Positions 45,083-57,237 are shown, numbered from the stretch's first letter. The stretch is DNA of 64,000 nt from Zobellia galactanivorans (GCF_000973105.1 NC_015844.1:5390501-5454500), one strand, 5' to 3'. Numbers and translations are program-made. The notes: generated by a model from the letters alone, not told the origin.

Positions 45083-45898
45083 ATGAGTAAAATGTTCGGT
45101 ATTGAGAATAAAGTAGCGGTTATTACCGGAGCGAGTGGAGCCTTGGCAGGCAGTATAGCCACTAGCCTAGCAGGGTCTGGTGCAACTTTGGCACTGTTGA
45201 CGAGAAAAAAATCTTCAGTCCAATCTTTATTAGATGAAATTAAAAACGTGGGCGGACACGCTAAAGCTTACGAGGCAGATATCCTTAGCGAGGACAGTCT
45301 AAACAAGGTCAAAAATGAAATTCTATCGGATTTCGGAAAAATAGATATTCTTTTGAACATTGCCGGAGGCAATCTTCCCGGAGCTACCGTTGCCCCGGAC
45401 CAGACCATCTTTGATATTTCCGTTGAGGATTTTAAAAAAGTGACCGAACTGAACTTAAACGGCACCCTTATCCCTTCTTTAATATTCGGAAAGGTCATGT
45501 CTGAACAAAAGCAGGGGGTTATCATAAATTATTCTTCCATGGCGGCAGATAGGGTCATTACCCGCGTTGCCGGTTACTCGGCCTCTAAGGCGGCTATGGA
45601 AAACTTTACCAAGTGGATGGCCGTTGAAATGGCTACCAAATTTGGCAACGGCCTCCGTGTCAATGCCATTGCCCCCGGATTTTTTATAGGCAAACAGAAC
45701 AGGGCACTCCTCACCAATGAAGACGGATCTTTTACCCAACGTGGAAAAACCATAATCAACAATACGCCCATGGGTCGCTTCGGTGAAATAGACGAACTGA
45801 ATGGCGCCATACACTTTTTATGTAGCGATGCCGCACGGTTCATTACAGGCATAGTTCTTCCCGTTGACGGTGGTTTTAGTGCTTTTAGCGGGGTTTAG
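45083..45898 (+). CDS. SDR-type D-mannonate oxidoreductase (fructuronate reductase)
   Basis: This 271-residue short-chain dehydrogenase has the cofactor motif TGASGALAGSIA (residues 16-27), NIAGGN near 92, a catalytic Ser (YSSMAADR) and YSASKAAMENF. The segment LPGATVAPDQTIFD and the C-terminal INNTPMGRFGEIDEL are typical of the mannonate oxidoreductases that accompany uxuA in Bacteroidetes and Bacillus. It reduces D-fructuronate to D-mannonate, replacing the unrelated long-chain UxuB of E. coli. It is 67 bp upstream of uxuA on the same strand. Confidence 0.83.
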   Translation: MSKMFGIENKVAVITGASGALAGSIATSLAGSGATLALLTRKKSSVQSLLDEIKNVGGHAKAYEADILSEDSLNKVKNEILSDFGKIDILLNIAGGNLPGATVAPDQTIFDISVEDFKKVTELNLNGTLIPSLIFGKVMSEQKQGVIINYSSMAADRVITRVAGYSASKAAMENFTKWMAVEMATKFGNGLRVNAIAPGFFIGKQNRALLTNEDGSFTQRGKTIINNTPMGRFGEIDELNGAIHFLCSDAARFITGIVLPVDGGFSAFSGV

Positions 45899-45965
45899 GC
45901 CCAGCCTTTTGATTTTAATTATATAGTTCGTTACAGTTCAATTACAATAAATCAACTTCACATAT

Positions 45966-47168
45966 ATGGAACAAACATGGAGATGGTACGGGCCTAACGA
46001 CCCTGTTAGCCTTCAAGACATAAAACAAGCCGGAGCTACGGGAATCGTAACCGCGCTTCATCACATTGCGAACGGCGAAATATGGTCGGTGGAAGAAATC
46101 CAAGAACGCAAGAACCTTATCGAAAAAAACGGTCTGGTATGGTCGGTAGTTGAATCGCTACCTATTCATGAAAGCATCAAGACCCAACAAGATGGCTTTG
46201 AACAACTGATCGAAAATTACAAACAAAGCCTAAAGAACCTCGCCCAGTGCAATATAAAGGTCGTATGCTACAATTTCATGCCTGTACTTGACTGGACCAG
46301 AACAAGTCTTGACTACGAAGTAGAAGATGGCTCCAAGGCCTTGTTGTTCGATGCTACGGCCCTTGCCGCTTTCGACCTTTTTATCCTAAAAAGACCTGGG
46401 GCGGAAAACAGCTTTTCCGAAACCCAAATCGAAGCCGCCAAAGCCTATTACAACGCAATGTCGGAGGATGACATCTATAAACTGGTAAAAACCATTATTG
46501 CGGGCTTACCCGGATCTTCCGAAAACTATCATATACCCAAAACAGGTTTTGACCTCAGTCCATTTCAGGCAACCTTAGACACCTATAAGGGGATGGGTGA
46601 AGATGATATGCGCAGCAATCTCGTTTATTTCTTGAACGCCATAATGTCGACCGCTGAAGAAAACGGAATATTAATGTGCATCCATCCCGATGACCCTCCA
46701 TTTTCTATTTTAGGCTTGCCGCGTATCATGCGAACGGAAGAAGATTACGCCTATATCTTCGATAAGGTGGGTTCTATAAACAACGGCATTACTTTCTGTA
46801 CGGGTTCACTTGGAGCGAGGGCCGACAACAACCTTCCTCAAATGTTCAAAAGGTTCGCCGACCGTGTCCATTTCCTTCATTTGAGAAGTACACAACGCGA
46901 CGGCAAAGGTAATTTCTATGAAGCCAACCATTTAGAAGGTAACGTACCTATGTACGACTTGGTAAAGCTTATTCTTTCCGAGGAAAAGAGAAGAAAGGAA
47001 GCGGGACGAGAAGATTTTCTTATTCCCATGAGGCCCGATCACGGACACCAAATGCTTGATGACCTCCATAAAAAAACCAATCCCGGTTATTCGGCCATAG
47101 GTCGCTTGCGCGGATTGGCCGAATTACGGGGATTGGAATTTGGTATTCGAAAGGCGTTCTTCGAATAA
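45966..47168 (+). CDS. uxuA: mannonate dehydratase
   Basis: The 400-residue protein has the usual UxuA length and TIM-barrel motifs: [12 protein letters not shown] (residues 5-16), [57 protein letters not shown], and [12 protein letters not shown], with a metal-binding His and Cys set. It dehydrates D-mannonate to 2-keto-3-deoxygluconate, the substrate of KdgK encoded beyond it. Its stop codon is 3 bp from that of kdgA on the other strand. Confidence 0.96.
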   Translation: MEQTWRWYGPNDPVSLQDIKQAGATGIVTALHHIANGEIWSVEEIQERKNLIEKNGLVWSVVESLPIHESIKTQQDGFEQLIENYKQSLKNLAQCNIKVVCYNFMPVLDWTRTSLDYEVEDGSKALLFDATALAAFDLFILKRPGAENSFSETQIEAAKAYYNAMSEDDIYKLVKTIIAGLPGSSENYHIPKTGFDLSPFQATLDTYKGMGEDDMRSNLVYFLNAIMSTAEENGILMCIHPDDPPFSILGLPRIMRTEEDYAYIFDKVGSINNGITFCTGSLGARADNNLPQMFKRFADRVHFLHLRSTQRDGKGNFYEANHLEGNVPMYDLVKLILSEEKRRKEAGREDFLIPMRPDHGHQMLDDLHKKTNPGYSAIGRLRGLAELRGLEFGIRKAFFE

Positions 47169-47171
47169 TAT

Positions 47172-47840
47172 CTAACTTCTAAGCTTTTTGATCAAAGCCA
47201 AAGTTTCCCTTACACGATTTTCTAGGCCAGCAAAATCTTTGTTGGCCAGAATATCTTTACTGATCAATTGCGATCCCATACCCACACAAATTACACCGGC
47301 ATCGAACCAACCTTTTAAATTGGCCTCGTCGGTACTAACACCTCCTGTTGGCATAACGCTAGTCCATGGCTGTGGGCCTTTTATCGCCTTCACGTATCCT
47401 GGACCATAAGTCGAACCTGGGAAAAGTTTGATTATCTCACAACCCATTTCCTCCGCACGGTTTATCTCGGCCAAGGATCCACAACCCGGAGACCAAAGCA
47501 CCTTTCTTCGGTTGCAGGCTATAGCTATATCTTCACGAAGTGAAGGGGTAACAATAAAGTTCGCCCCCATCTGCATAAACAGACTGGCCGCCGCCGCATC
47601 GGTAATCGATCCAACGCCCATAACCATGCCGGGTAGTTCCTTTATCGCATATTTATTTAGTTCTAAAAAGGCTTCATAAGCAAAATCGCCACGAGCGGTG
47701 AATTCCATCAAACGTGAACCTCCGTCATAACATGCTTTTAAAACTTTTTTACCCAACTCTACATCGGGGTGATAAAACAAAGGCACCATTCCGTTTTCTT
47801 TCATTACGGATGCGACCTCTATTCTTGAATACTGAGCCAT
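47172..47840 (-). CDS. kdgA: 2-keto-3-deoxy-6-phosphogluconate aldolase
   Basis: The 222-residue class I aldolase has the catalytic Glu46 in LMEFTARG and the Schiff-base Lys138 in IIKLFPGS, with the phosphate-binding MPTGGVSTDE near 165. It splits KDPG into pyruvate and glyceraldehyde-3-phosphate. It is the second gene of the kdgK-kdgA pair (24-bp gap). It completes the uronate, and probably also the L-galactose, branch. Confidence 0.94.
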   Translation of the reverse strand: MAQYSRIEVASVMKENGMVPLFYHPDVELGKKVLKACYDGGSRLMEFTARGDFAYEAFLELNKYAIKELPGMVMGVGSITDAAAASLFMQMGANFIVTPSLREDIAIACNRRKVLWSPGCGSLAEINRAEEMGCEIIKLFPGSTYGPGYVKAIKGPQPWTSVMPTGGVSTDEANLKGWFDAGVICVGMGSQLISKDILANKDFAGLENRVRETLALIKKLRS

Positions 47841-47864
47841 ATTTATTGTTTGTAGTTAATGTTC

Positions 47865-48905
47865 TTATCTTGCAACTCGGCCGGAAGCATCTCCGCCCAT
47901 CAATTTTTCCACCTCATCAACGGTTACCAAGTTGGCATCACCTTTGATCGTATGCTTTAAACAAGAAGCGGCAACGGCAAAATCCAATGCATTTTGGTCA
48001 TCTTCCGGGTATTTCAACAATCCGTAGATCAATCCGCCCATAAAAGAATCTCCCCCACCTACTCTATCAACAATATCGGTAATTTGATATTGACGGGTTT
48101 CGTACATTTTGGAACCATCCCATAATACACCTGCCCAAGTATTGTGCGATGCAGAAATAGAGCCCCTTAAGGTAGTAATAACCTTTTTGGCTTTTGGAAA
48201 TTTTTTCATCATTTGCTTACAAACCGACAAGAAAGCCTCTGCCTTAACATCGGCACCATCTTTATGAACATCCAATCCTTCTGGGTGAATACCAAAATGC
48301 TTTTCCGCATCTTCTTCGTTCCCTAAGATGATATCACAGTACGATGTTAATTCGGTCATGATGGCCTCTCTATCACCACCATAATTCCAAAGCTTGGCCC
48401 TGTAATTTAAATCGGTCGATATAGTAATGCCCCTATCGCTTGCCGCTTTAACAGCTTCTAAGCACACATCGGCAGCGCCTTGTGATATGGCAGGCGTAAT
48501 ACCGGTCCAATGAAACCACTCTACACCTTCAAAAACGGAATTCCAATCGATCATTCCCTTTTCAATCTCGGCGATGGCCGAATGGGCACGGTCATAAACA
48601 ACTTTACTTCCTCGGCTTACAGCTCCGGTCTCAAGAAAATATATCCCCAATCGGTCACCTCCATAAATTATCTTATCGGTACCAACACCGCGTTTGCGCA
48701 TTTCCATAAGAGCACATTCACCGATATCGTTTTTTGGCAAACGTGTAACAAAATCTACGGGAACCCCATAATTGGCCAAAGAAACGGCAACATTACTCTC
48801 TCCTCCTCCGTAAACAACATCGAAGCTGTTTGCTTGTGAAAATCTTAAAAATCCTGGAGGGGCCAAACGCAACATGATTTCCCCGAAAGTGACTACTTTT
48901 TTCAT
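47865..48905 (-). CDS. kdgK: 2-keto-3-deoxygluconate kinase (PfkB family)
   Basis: This 346-residue PfkB-family kinase shows the substrate-binding GGGESNVAVSLANYG (residues 33-47) and the C-terminal ATP/anion-hole motif DRVGGGDSFMGG with catalytic Asp. WFHWTGITPAIS and TISTDLNYRAKLW are typical of KDG kinases. It phosphorylates C6 of KDG. It needs a C6 hydroxyl, so 6-deoxy products of fucose cannot use it. A good flavobacterial promoter lies 107 bp upstream of its ATG. Confidence 0.93.
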   Translation of the reverse strand: MKKVVTFGEIMLRLAPPGFLRFSQANSFDVVYGGGESNVAVSLANYGVPVDFVTRLPKNDIGECALMEMRKRGVGTDKIIYGGDRLGIYFLETGAVSRGSKVVYDRAHSAIAEIEKGMIDWNSVFEGVEWFHWTGITPAISQGAADVCLEAVKAASDRGITISTDLNYRAKLWNYGGDREAIMTELTSYCDIILGNEEDAEKHFGIHPEGLDVHKDGADVKAEAFLSVCKQMMKKFPKAKKVITTLRGSISASHNTWAGVLWDGSKMYETRQYQITDIVDRVGGGDSFMGGLIYGLLKYPEDDQNALDFAVAASCLKHTIKGDANLVTVDEVEKLMGGDASGRVAR

Positions 48906-49012
48906 TTTAACTAATTAGGTTATTTGATTCTTATTTTACGAAAATAGTTGTTATTTTTTTGACAGCCACAAAATTAAGGTTTCCTACAAAGTAACCGGCT
49001 GTAAATTCAGGT

Positions 49013-49042
49013 CAAATGTACCAACTACTTCGGGTTTAACAA
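49013..49042 (-). promoter_or_regulatory. Bacteroidetes-type promoter for kdgK-kdgA
   Basis: On the minus strand TTG (49042-49040) is followed after 19 bases by TACATTTG (49020-49013), an exact match to the TTG-N19-TAnnTTTG pattern of Bacteroidetes sigma factor promoters. It implies a 5' leader of about 100 bases before the kdgK ATG. This is the clearest promoter in the window. Confidence 0.55.
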
Positions 49043-49194
49043 TATTTATCGGTTTTGAGATATAACTCTACATACCTCTATCTAAAAATTTTAGATATTT
49101 TAAAAAAATCGAAAAAAATGACCGTTCATCAAAAAAAGAAGCTCCCTTAACTTTTTATTTATTTATTTGCCACCTTGAAAAAACCTTAATAATT

Positions 49195-49902
49195 ATGAAG
49201 AATCACCCTACAACCAGCACCCAAATGCTTAGTACGCTTACCGATGTAGAAAGGGCTTCTTTTTACCGAAAAACCTATATGCACCTTGCAGGCGCAGTAC
49301 TTCTTTTCGTTCTGGTCGAAACCGTATTCTTTCAAATACCACCTATATTGAATTTTGCCCTTTCACTAACCGGTGGCTATAGTTGGTTGATCATATTAGC
49401 GGCGTTTATGTTCATAACCAACTATGCGGAACGTTTGGCCTTAAAAAGCGAGAACACCAACACACACTACCTAGGCTTGGTATTGTATGTAATCGCCGAG
49501 GCCTTTATATTCATACCATTGATCTTTATCGCCATTATGGTTGCGGAAGACGGCTCCATGGCCATTCTCAACCAGGCTGCGATTATGACGCTTTCATTGT
49601 TTACGGGCCTTTCCGCCATTGTGTTCCTGACCAAAAGGGATTTTTCGTTTCTCAGATCGATTTTGGCGGTCGGCTTCGCCATTGCCCTAGGTCTTATCAT
49701 AGCCGGAACCTTGTTCGGTTTTAACCTTGGCCTTTGGTTTAGCGCGGCCATGGTAGTATTGGCCTCTGGCTCGATCCTGTACCAGACCTCAAACCTCGTT
49801 CATAACTATCGTTCAAACCAGCACGTAGCGGCATCACTGGCCCTGTTCGCCAGCCTAATGTTATTGTTCTGGTATATCTTAAGCATTCTTTCTAGGGATT
49901 AA
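49195..49902 (+). CDS. Bax inhibitor-1/YccA-family membrane protein
   Basis: The 235-residue protein has about seven hydrophobic segments from residue 27 on (LHLAGAVLLFVLVETVF-like, SWLIILAAFMFITNY, GLVLYVIAEAFIFIPLIFIA, IMTLSLFTGLSAIVF). The pattern and the central Y.AEAF / MTLxLFTGL segments match the BI-1 family of calcium-leak and stress-related channels of the inner membrane. Its physiological role in bacteria is not settled. The start ATG is at 49195. It is a single gene, unrelated to the carbohydrate genes beside it. Confidence 0.85.
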   Translation: MKNHPTTSTQMLSTLTDVERASFYRKTYMHLAGAVLLFVLVETVFFQIPPILNFALSLTGGYSWLIILAAFMFITNYAERLALKSENTNTHYLGLVLYVIAEAFIFIPLIFIAIMVAEDGSMAILNQAAIMTLSLFTGLSAIVFLTKRDFSFLRSILAVGFAIALGLIIAGTLFGFNLGLWFSAAMVVLASGSILYQTSNLVHNYRSNQHVAASLALFASLMLLFWYILSILSRD

Positions 49903-49998
49903 CCCATAGTGTTTATATTTTTAAGCAAAGGGCTCCGATATTTTGTCGGGGCTTTTTTTGTGCTATCTTTCCAACGAAAAACAATTACCGCTACGACC

Positions 49999-50430
49999 AT
50001 GAAAAAACTCAAGCTATTTTTAGCCTTTGCCCTTACCCTTACTTTTAATGGCATTTACTCCCAAAACAAAGATATCGACACCATTAAGGATATCATGAAG
50101 CAACAGGAAGAAGCTTGGTCGGCCCATGACCTTGAAGGCTTTATGCAGGGCTATTGGAAATCGGAAGACCTTACCTATTTTAGTAGAGGAAAAGTCACAA
50201 AAGGATGGCAAACCACCTTGGACAACTATAAAAAAGGCTATCCTACAAAAGCCCATACCGGGGAACTTCGGTTTAGAATCGCGCAGATTACCGAAATAAA
50301 CGAGGGGGGATACTATGTCATGGGGGAATATTTCCTGACCCGGGAAGCTGGTGATGCCAATGGCACTTTTATGATCATTTTCAAAAAAATAAATGGGGAA
50401 TGGAAAATAGTGGCGGATTCGTCTTGCTAG
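49999..50430 (+). CDS. secreted NTF2/SnoaL-like (DUF4440-type) protein
   Basis: The 143-residue protein starts at the ATG at 49999, which gives a clean signal peptide (KLFLAFALTLTFNGIYSQ, cut near 22). The mature part shows the DUF4440 pattern: MKQQEEAWSAHDLEGFMQGYW, LTYFSRGKVTKGW, and FMIIFKKINGEWKIVADSS. Such small cone-shaped folds bind varied ligands or act as dehydratases; no function can be given. It lies 97 bp after the BI-1 gene. Confidence 0.8.
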   Translation: MKKLKLFLAFALTLTFNGIYSQNKDIDTIKDIMKQQEEAWSAHDLEGFMQGYWKSEDLTYFSRGKVTKGWQTTLDNYKKGYPTKAHTGELRFRIAQITEINEGGYYVMGEYFLTREAGDANGTFMIIFKKINGEWKIVADSSC

Positions 50431-50467
50431 CTCCCCTCTTTATCGATTTATCGAACCTCCATTTACC

Positions 50468-51394
50468 CTACTCGGGTAGCTTCGGCCGTTCGGCCGATTC
50501 CTGATAATAAGTGATGCGTCTTGTCGTATAGACATTTTGAGGCGTTACGATTTCTTTGACCCAATTATTGGCCGTCGTACCATCAAACTGATAGATATAA
50601 TTTTCGGTCGAGTCCCCAAAGCGCTTTTTGGTCTTTACCGTTGATAAAACGCCATCTTCACCGTATTGATAATGCTTTTCGTCTTGTACGATCCAGGTTT
50701 CGGTAGAAGCGTCGTACAATGCTTCCTTATGCATTGTCAAACGACCATTGCTATTATAGATGTCGGTTGTTTTTGAAGTAGGGAGGCCTTCTATATAGTT
50801 TTGCTCTTCCACTTTTTTTAGCTCCTCCCCCTGTTCCAATATTTTAGATATGGTCTTGGCTTTTGAGGGTCTTCCGTTTACGCTTTGATTGACTATAGTC
50901 GTTTCGTTTTCTTGCAGATATTCAAAATCGGTCTTATCTATACCAAGGGTATTGGTACGGATGATCTTTACAAGCTGATTTCCCGCATTGTATACATAGA
51001 CGTTCTTTTCCAGCAATTCCTTATCGTAAGACACGATTTTCTCCGTAAGTCTTCGATTTTCCAAGGTATCCACTTCATAGAAGCTAGCTATGGAGGTGGC
51101 CCTGTCAAACTTACCGTCCATATAGTTTTCAACCCTTCTCTCCTTTAGAAAATCGAGAACATACTTGTAGTAGGTCGTTTCATAATCGCTATCGTTATAC
51201 CGCGTAATGGATTTGGTCAAACGGCCCTCCCTATCAAAATAATATTCCTCCTTGCCATAGTCGGTAATTACTTCGCACGATTTTACATTTCCCTTAAGAT
51301 TAAAATCGGATACTTTAAAAGTCTCGATATCTTGGGCAAATCCATTCGTATAAATTACCAAGGTAAAAAACAAGGTCGCGATTTTCTGAATCAT
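50468..51394 (-). CDS. secreted hypothetical protein with repeated Y-x-x-(D/N)-G strands
   Basis: The 308-residue protein has a signal peptide (IATLFFTLVIYTNGFAQ, cut near 21). The body consists of short beta-hairpin units such as EYYFDREGRLTKSITRYNDS, IYNSNGRLTMHKEALYD and YQYGEDGVLSTVKTKKR, similar to YD-repeat or MORN-like strands. I do not recognise a family or a function. It converges with the NTF2-like gene and has no operon partner. Confidence 0.65.
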   Translation of the reverse strand: MIQKIATLFFTLVIYTNGFAQDIETFKVSDFNLKGNVKSCEVITDYGKEEYYFDREGRLTKSITRYNDSDYETTYYKYVLDFLKERRVENYMDGKFDRATSIASFYEVDTLENRRLTEKIVSYDKELLEKNVYVYNAGNQLVKIIRTNTLGIDKTDFEYLQENETTIVNQSVNGRPSKAKTISKILEQGEELKKVEEQNYIEGLPTSKTTDIYNSNGRLTMHKEALYDASTETWIVQDEKHYQYGEDGVLSTVKTKKRFGDSTENYIYQFDGTTANNWVKEIVTPQNVYTTRRITYYQESAERPKLPE

Positions 51395-51548
51395 AATGCA
51401 AAACTACTTGATATTATGCCAACTAAAAACAAAACCCATACCAAATCGACAAAAAGTAAACTACCTCGGGACGACCCCTCTAGGCATTAAAAGAAATACA
51501 CCTTGGTTTCGAGGCAAGTCTCGGAGCATTTAATCACGATTATCAAGC

Positions 51549-51582
51549 AAAAAGCCCGTTCGGCAGTATACCGAACGGGCTT
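51549..51582 (-). terminator. intrinsic terminator of dnaK
   Basis: A perfect 12-bp stem (AAGCCCGTTCGG / CCGAACGGGCTT) with a 7-base loop is followed on the minus strand by a T run. It is 26 bp past the dnaK stop codon. A small GACGC/GCGTC hairpin lies between. Confidence 0.9.
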
Positions 51583-51608
51583 AAAATTATTGACGCTTAG
51601 CGTCTTAC

Positions 51609-53546
<1,938 letters not shown>

Positions 53547-53593
53547 TTATAATCGATTACAGATTGACAAACAATATGCCAAGCCACCGCAAC

Positions 53594-53625
53594 ATGACAT
53601 GATGTCATTTTCGCTATTATGACAT
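53594..53625. promoter_or_regulatory. palindrome plus third half-site in the dnaK / sdaA divergent region
   Basis: The 319-bp gap 53517-53835 separates the divergent dnaK and L-serine ammonia-lyase genes. It holds a perfect 15-bp palindrome, ATGACAT-G-ATGTCAT (53594-53608), and another ATGACAT at 53619-53625, starting 25 bp after the first. On the minus strand TATTGTTTG about 55 bp before the dnaK ATG resembles a TAnnTTTG box with one extra base. The palindrome may bind a regulator of either gene. Confidence 0.4.
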
Positions 53626-53835
53626 TCGCAAAATCCGCCACATAAGGACCATAATCGCCCAAAACAAGACAAATTGAGACATATTCTCTTTGTAAAAGCA
53701 AACCAAAGGCCGTCATTTTCCACAAAGCCTATCCCAAAAAAACTTATTCGGCACCAAAACGAAATAGGCCGGTTTTTTGACTTCGCCTATAGCGGGCTTT
53801 CTCTATCTTTATACCATAAAATATGAATACGCCTT

Positions 53836-55263
53836 ATGGAGTCTATCAGTATTTTCGACATGCTTAAGATCGGTGTTGGACCTTCTAGCTCGCACACCCT
53901 CGGTCCGTGGCGCGCGGCCGAACGATGGATCGCAGAGCTCAAGGCTTCAAAACTTTTCGATGAGGTTATCGGCATTAAGGTACATATGTACGGCTCGCTC
54001 TCTTTGACAGGAAAGGGGCATGCCACCGACTTTGCCGTAATGTTAGGCCTTTCGGGTACCGATCCGGTAAAAATTCCCATAGAGGATATTCATTCGATCG
54101 TAGCCAATATACAGCAAACACATATACTGAACTTTGGAAACAGCAAACCGATCCGTTTCAACCCTGAAACCGACATCCTATTCCATAAAAAGTTTTTGCC
54201 GTTTCACGCGAACGGGTTGCAATTTGAAGCGCTATTGACATCGAACAAGTCCAAAAAAAACACCTATTACTCCATTGGCGGTGGTTTTGTAGTCGTAAAA
54301 GAGCGAAAGAACGCCAAACGCAATATAGCCACTTTCAGCACTTTTCCATTTCCCATCCAAAAAGGAACCGAGCTCCTCGACTATTGCAGAAGGGAGCACA
54401 AAAATATTTCTGCCATTGTACTGGAGAACGAACGCTCTATACGCAACGACGCTGAAATAGACAAAGCGCTAAAACATATTTGGGACACCATGCTGGAGTG
54501 TATGTATATAGGATGCCATACCCAAGGGAAGTTGCCGGGAGGGCTCAATGTAACCCGTCGGGCCTTTGATCTCAACAAAAACCTTCTCGGCGACACCAAA
54601 GACTACAATTCTCCGCAAACTTGGCTGACCACCATACGGAATACCGAAGTGAAATTCCGCCAGATTTTACAATGGGTCAGTTGTTTTGCCCTTGCCGTAA
54701 ACGAAGTTAACGCCTCCCTTGGCCGTGTAGTGACGGCCCCCACCAATGGTAGTGCCGGGGTTATACCTGCCGTGCTTATGTATTATATGGTTATCGAAAA
54801 CCATGAAGCCGATTTTGAACACATTAAAAAATTTCTTTTCGTTGCCGGGGAAATCGGGAGTATCTTTAAAAAAGGAGCTACCATCTCAGCGGCCATGGGC
54901 GGATGCCAAGCCGAAATTGGAGTGTCGAGCGCCATGGCGGCAGGCGCACTTACCGAACTATTGGGCGGTACGCCCGAACAGGTGTTGATGGCCGCAGAAA
55001 TTGCCATGGAACATCATTTGGGGCTCACCTGTGACCCCATAGGCGGACTCGTGCAAATACCATGTATTGAGCGCAATAGCATGGGCGCCATAAAAGCAAT
55101 CAATGCCGCAGAACTGGCCTTGGGCTCCGACCCGAAAGACGCCAAAGTCCCCCTCGACAAAGTGGTAGAGACCATGTGGGCCACGGCAAAAGACATGAGC
55201 TCAAAATATAAAGAGACCTCCGAAGGTGGCCTGGCCATTGGGATCAACATGAGCGATTGTTAG
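53836..55263 (+). CDS. sdaA: L-serine ammonia-lyase, single-chain iron-sulfur type
   Basis: This 475-residue protein has the beta domain first ([22 protein letters not shown], residues 4-25) and the alpha domain after about 180 ([57 protein letters not shown]). The cysteines in the last two segments bind a 4Fe-4S cluster. It deaminates L-serine to pyruvate and ammonia in the cytoplasm. The length is normal for the fused form. The gene is probably alone in its unit. Confidence 0.95.
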   Translation: MESISIFDMLKIGVGPSSSHTLGPWRAAERWIAELKASKLFDEVIGIKVHMYGSLSLTGKGHATDFAVMLGLSGTDPVKIPIEDIHSIVANIQQTHILNFGNSKPIRFNPETDILFHKKFLPFHANGLQFEALLTSNKSKKNTYYSIGGGFVVVKERKNAKRNIATFSTFPFPIQKGTELLDYCRREHKNISAIVLENERSIRNDAEIDKALKHIWDTMLECMYIGCHTQGKLPGGLNVTRRAFDLNKNLLGDTKDYNSPQTWLTTIRNTEVKFRQILQWVSCFALAVNEVNASLGRVVTAPTNGSAGVIPAVLMYYMVIENHEADFEHIKKFLFVAGEIGSIFKKGATISAAMGGCQAEIGVSSAMAAGALTELLGGTPEQVLMAAEIAMEHHLGLTCDPIGGLVQIPCIERNSMGAIKAINAAELALGSDPKDAKVPLDKVVETMWATAKDMSSKYKETSEGGLAIGINMSDC

Positions 55264-55331
55264 AAGCAAGAAAAAACAATCCATTTTACAACAACTACCT
55301 ACGAATGATAGAGTTCAACAAATAATTGCAG

Positions 55332-55895
55332 ATGGAGATCGAAAGTATCATTGATAGCATAAGTAAACTTCCTGAAGCCTCGAGAACAAAGATCATTGAA
55401 AACACTGTACCCGTAACCTACCCGAAGGGACACATCCTTATTCATGCCGATACGCTTGAAACATCGGTCTACTTTATAAAAAAAGGAATCGTCCGCGCCT
55501 ATGTCAATCATGAAGGTAACGATATTACCTTTTGGTTCGGAACTGCCGGCGAGACCATTATTTCAATGAAGAGCTACGTCGAAAACAAAAGAGGAATCGA
55601 AAGTATAGAACTCTTGGAAGACTGTGAATTGTACCGCCTGCAAACCACAAAACTACAGCAATTATACCTTCATGATATACACATCGCCAACTGGGGCAGA
55701 AAGTTTGCCGAACAAAACCTAAAGACCACCGAAGAGCGTTTGATTTCAAGCCAGTTCAAAACTGCCAAACAACGGTACCGCGAACTATTAAAGAACACGC
55801 CCCATCTCATCCAAAGGGTGCAATTGGGCCATATTGCCTCCTACCTCGGCATAACCCAGGTAAGCCTTAGTAGAATACGTGCCGAAATAAAATGA
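55332..55895 (+). CDS. Crp/Fnr-family transcriptional regulator
   Basis: The 187-residue protein has an N-terminal cyclic-nucleotide-binding-like fold (TYPKGHILIHADTLETSVYF, FIKKGIVRAYVNHEGNDITFWFG) and a short C-terminal helix-turn-helix (HLIQRVQLGHIASYLGITQV, SLSRIRAE). It lacks obvious iron-sulfur cysteines. I use the ATG at 55332, as a TTG at 55326 adds only two residues. It lies 68 bp after the serine lyase. Such proteins often regulate a neighbouring exporter, here the SMR gene 72 bp downstream; that link is a guess. Confidence 0.85.
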   Translation: MEIESIIDSISKLPEASRTKIIENTVPVTYPKGHILIHADTLETSVYFIKKGIVRAYVNHEGNDITFWFGTAGETIISMKSYVENKRGIESIELLEDCELYRLQTTKLQQLYLHDIHIANWGRKFAEQNLKTTEERLISSQFKTAKQRYRELLKNTPHLIQRVQLGHIASYLGITQVSLSRIRAEIK

Positions 55896-55967
55896 TGTCG
55901 TTTTTATCATTTGTAAAAAATAATACCGATTACCTTGCCCATATTTGCAGCGATAAAAACAAAAGAA

Positions 55968-56294
55968 ATGAACTGGTTGATTTTAATTATTGCAGGATTG
56001 TTTGAAGTAGCCTTTGCCTTTTGCCTATCTAAGGCAAAAGAAACTACAGGAACCGATATGTACCTCTGGTACGGTGGTTTTCTTATTTGTTCCGCTATTA
56101 GCTTTCTCCTTTTAATAAAGGCCGTCCAGACCTTACCTCTTGGCACGGCCTACGCCGTATGGACAGGCATCGGGGCGGTCGGAACCGTGCTACTCGGAAT
56201 CTTTTTTTTCAAAGACCCCGCCAATTTCTGGAGGATATTCTTCATTGTTACGCTTATTGGATCCATAATCGGCTTAAAATACGTCTCTCACTAG
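55968..56294 (+). CDS. SMR-family transporter, SugE/Gdx-like
   Basis: This 108-residue inner-membrane protein has four helices. Glu14-type GLFEVAF and the SMR signature AVQTLPLGTAYAVWTGIGAVG are present, with the C-terminal GSIIGLKYVSH resembling SugE. SugE/Gdx members export guanidinium or quaternary cations as dimers. I use the ATG at 55968, which matches the family start (MNWLILIIAG); a TTG at 55935 is rejected. A second subunit gene is not seen, so it should be a homodimer. Confidence 0.88.
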   Translation: MNWLILIIAGLFEVAFAFCLSKAKETTGTDMYLWYGGFLICSAISFLLLIKAVQTLPLGTAYAVWTGIGAVGTVLLGIFFFKDPANFWRIFFIVTLIGSIIGLKYVSH

Positions 56295-56451
56295 CATAGC
56301 CCAACGGTCCTTCCGTAAATATTTAACTACAGAACGACCATCTTTGAAAAAAATGTTATATAATACTACAGTTCGTATAGTATAATACACCTAAAACTGC
56401 TTATACTAAAGAACCGGATTATAAGCCTATTGTTAGTGACCCAAAAAAACT

Positions 56452-57237
56452 ATGAAAGAGATTATAAAGATAGAAAACGAAATAGCGGACTTAAGAAATC
56501 AACTTCAAAACCACCCGCTTTACAAGAACTTAAACCAAATTGAAGATATTAGGGTTTTTACGGAAAATCACGTTTTTGCGGTTTGGGATTTTATGTCGCT
56601 CTTAAAATCCCTCCAGATTTCACTGACCAAGGTCAGCATTCCCTGGACACCCAGTAAAAACCCGGTTCTGGCACGGTTTATCAATGAAATCGTACATGGG
56701 GAAGAAAGTGATATCAACGAACTGAACGAAGCTAAAAGCCATTTCGAAATGTATCTCGAAGCCATGCGGCAACTCGAGGCCGACACCACCCGTATTGATA
56801 GCTTTATCGCGCTTTTAGAAAAAGGAGCTACCGTAGATTCGGCCTTGACGGCCATAGCTATCCCCCAAAAGGTTGCCGACTTTGTACGTTTTTCGTTCGA
56901 CACCATAGCCAGCGGAAAGCCACATTTGGTAGCCGCCGCATTTACCTTTGGTCGTGAAGATGTTATCCCCGATATGTTCATGAAAGTCTTAAAAAGCGCC
57001 GATGCCGACAACAATCGGTACAACAAATTTGTCTACTATCTTGAAAGACACATTGAACTGGATGGCGACGAACACGGGCCGTTGTCACTTAAAATGGTGG
57101 CCGAACTTTGTGGGGACGACCATCAAAAATGGCAAGAAACCCATAGCATCGCAAGGGAAGCCTTAACGAAAAGAATTCAGCTATGGGATGCCATTACCGA
57201 AGAGATTACCAACAAAGCCGTTGGTGCAAACCAATAA
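56452..57237 (+). CDS. DUF3050 protein (haem-oxygenase-like fold)
   Basis: The 261-residue helical protein has the DUF3050 pattern: [28 protein letters not shown] (residues 33-50), VPWTPSKNP-like segment, [10 protein letters not shown], and [20 protein letters not shown] near 205. Conserved His and Glu residues on such helices recall haem-oxygenase-like di-metal enzymes. Its substrate is unknown. It is followed by the nuclease gene after 91 bp; co-function is not evident. Confidence 0.85.
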   Translation: MKEIIKIENEIADLRNQLQNHPLYKNLNQIEDIRVFTENHVFAVWDFMSLLKSLQISLTKVSIPWTPSKNPVLARFINEIVHGEESDINELNEAKSHFEMYLEAMRQLEADTTRIDSFIALLEKGATVDSALTAIAIPQKVADFVRFSFDTIASGKPHLVAAAFTFGREDVIPDMFMKVLKSADADNNRYNKFVYYLERHIELDGDEHGPLSLKMVAELCGDDHQKWQETHSIAREALTKRIQLWDAITEEITNKAVGANQ

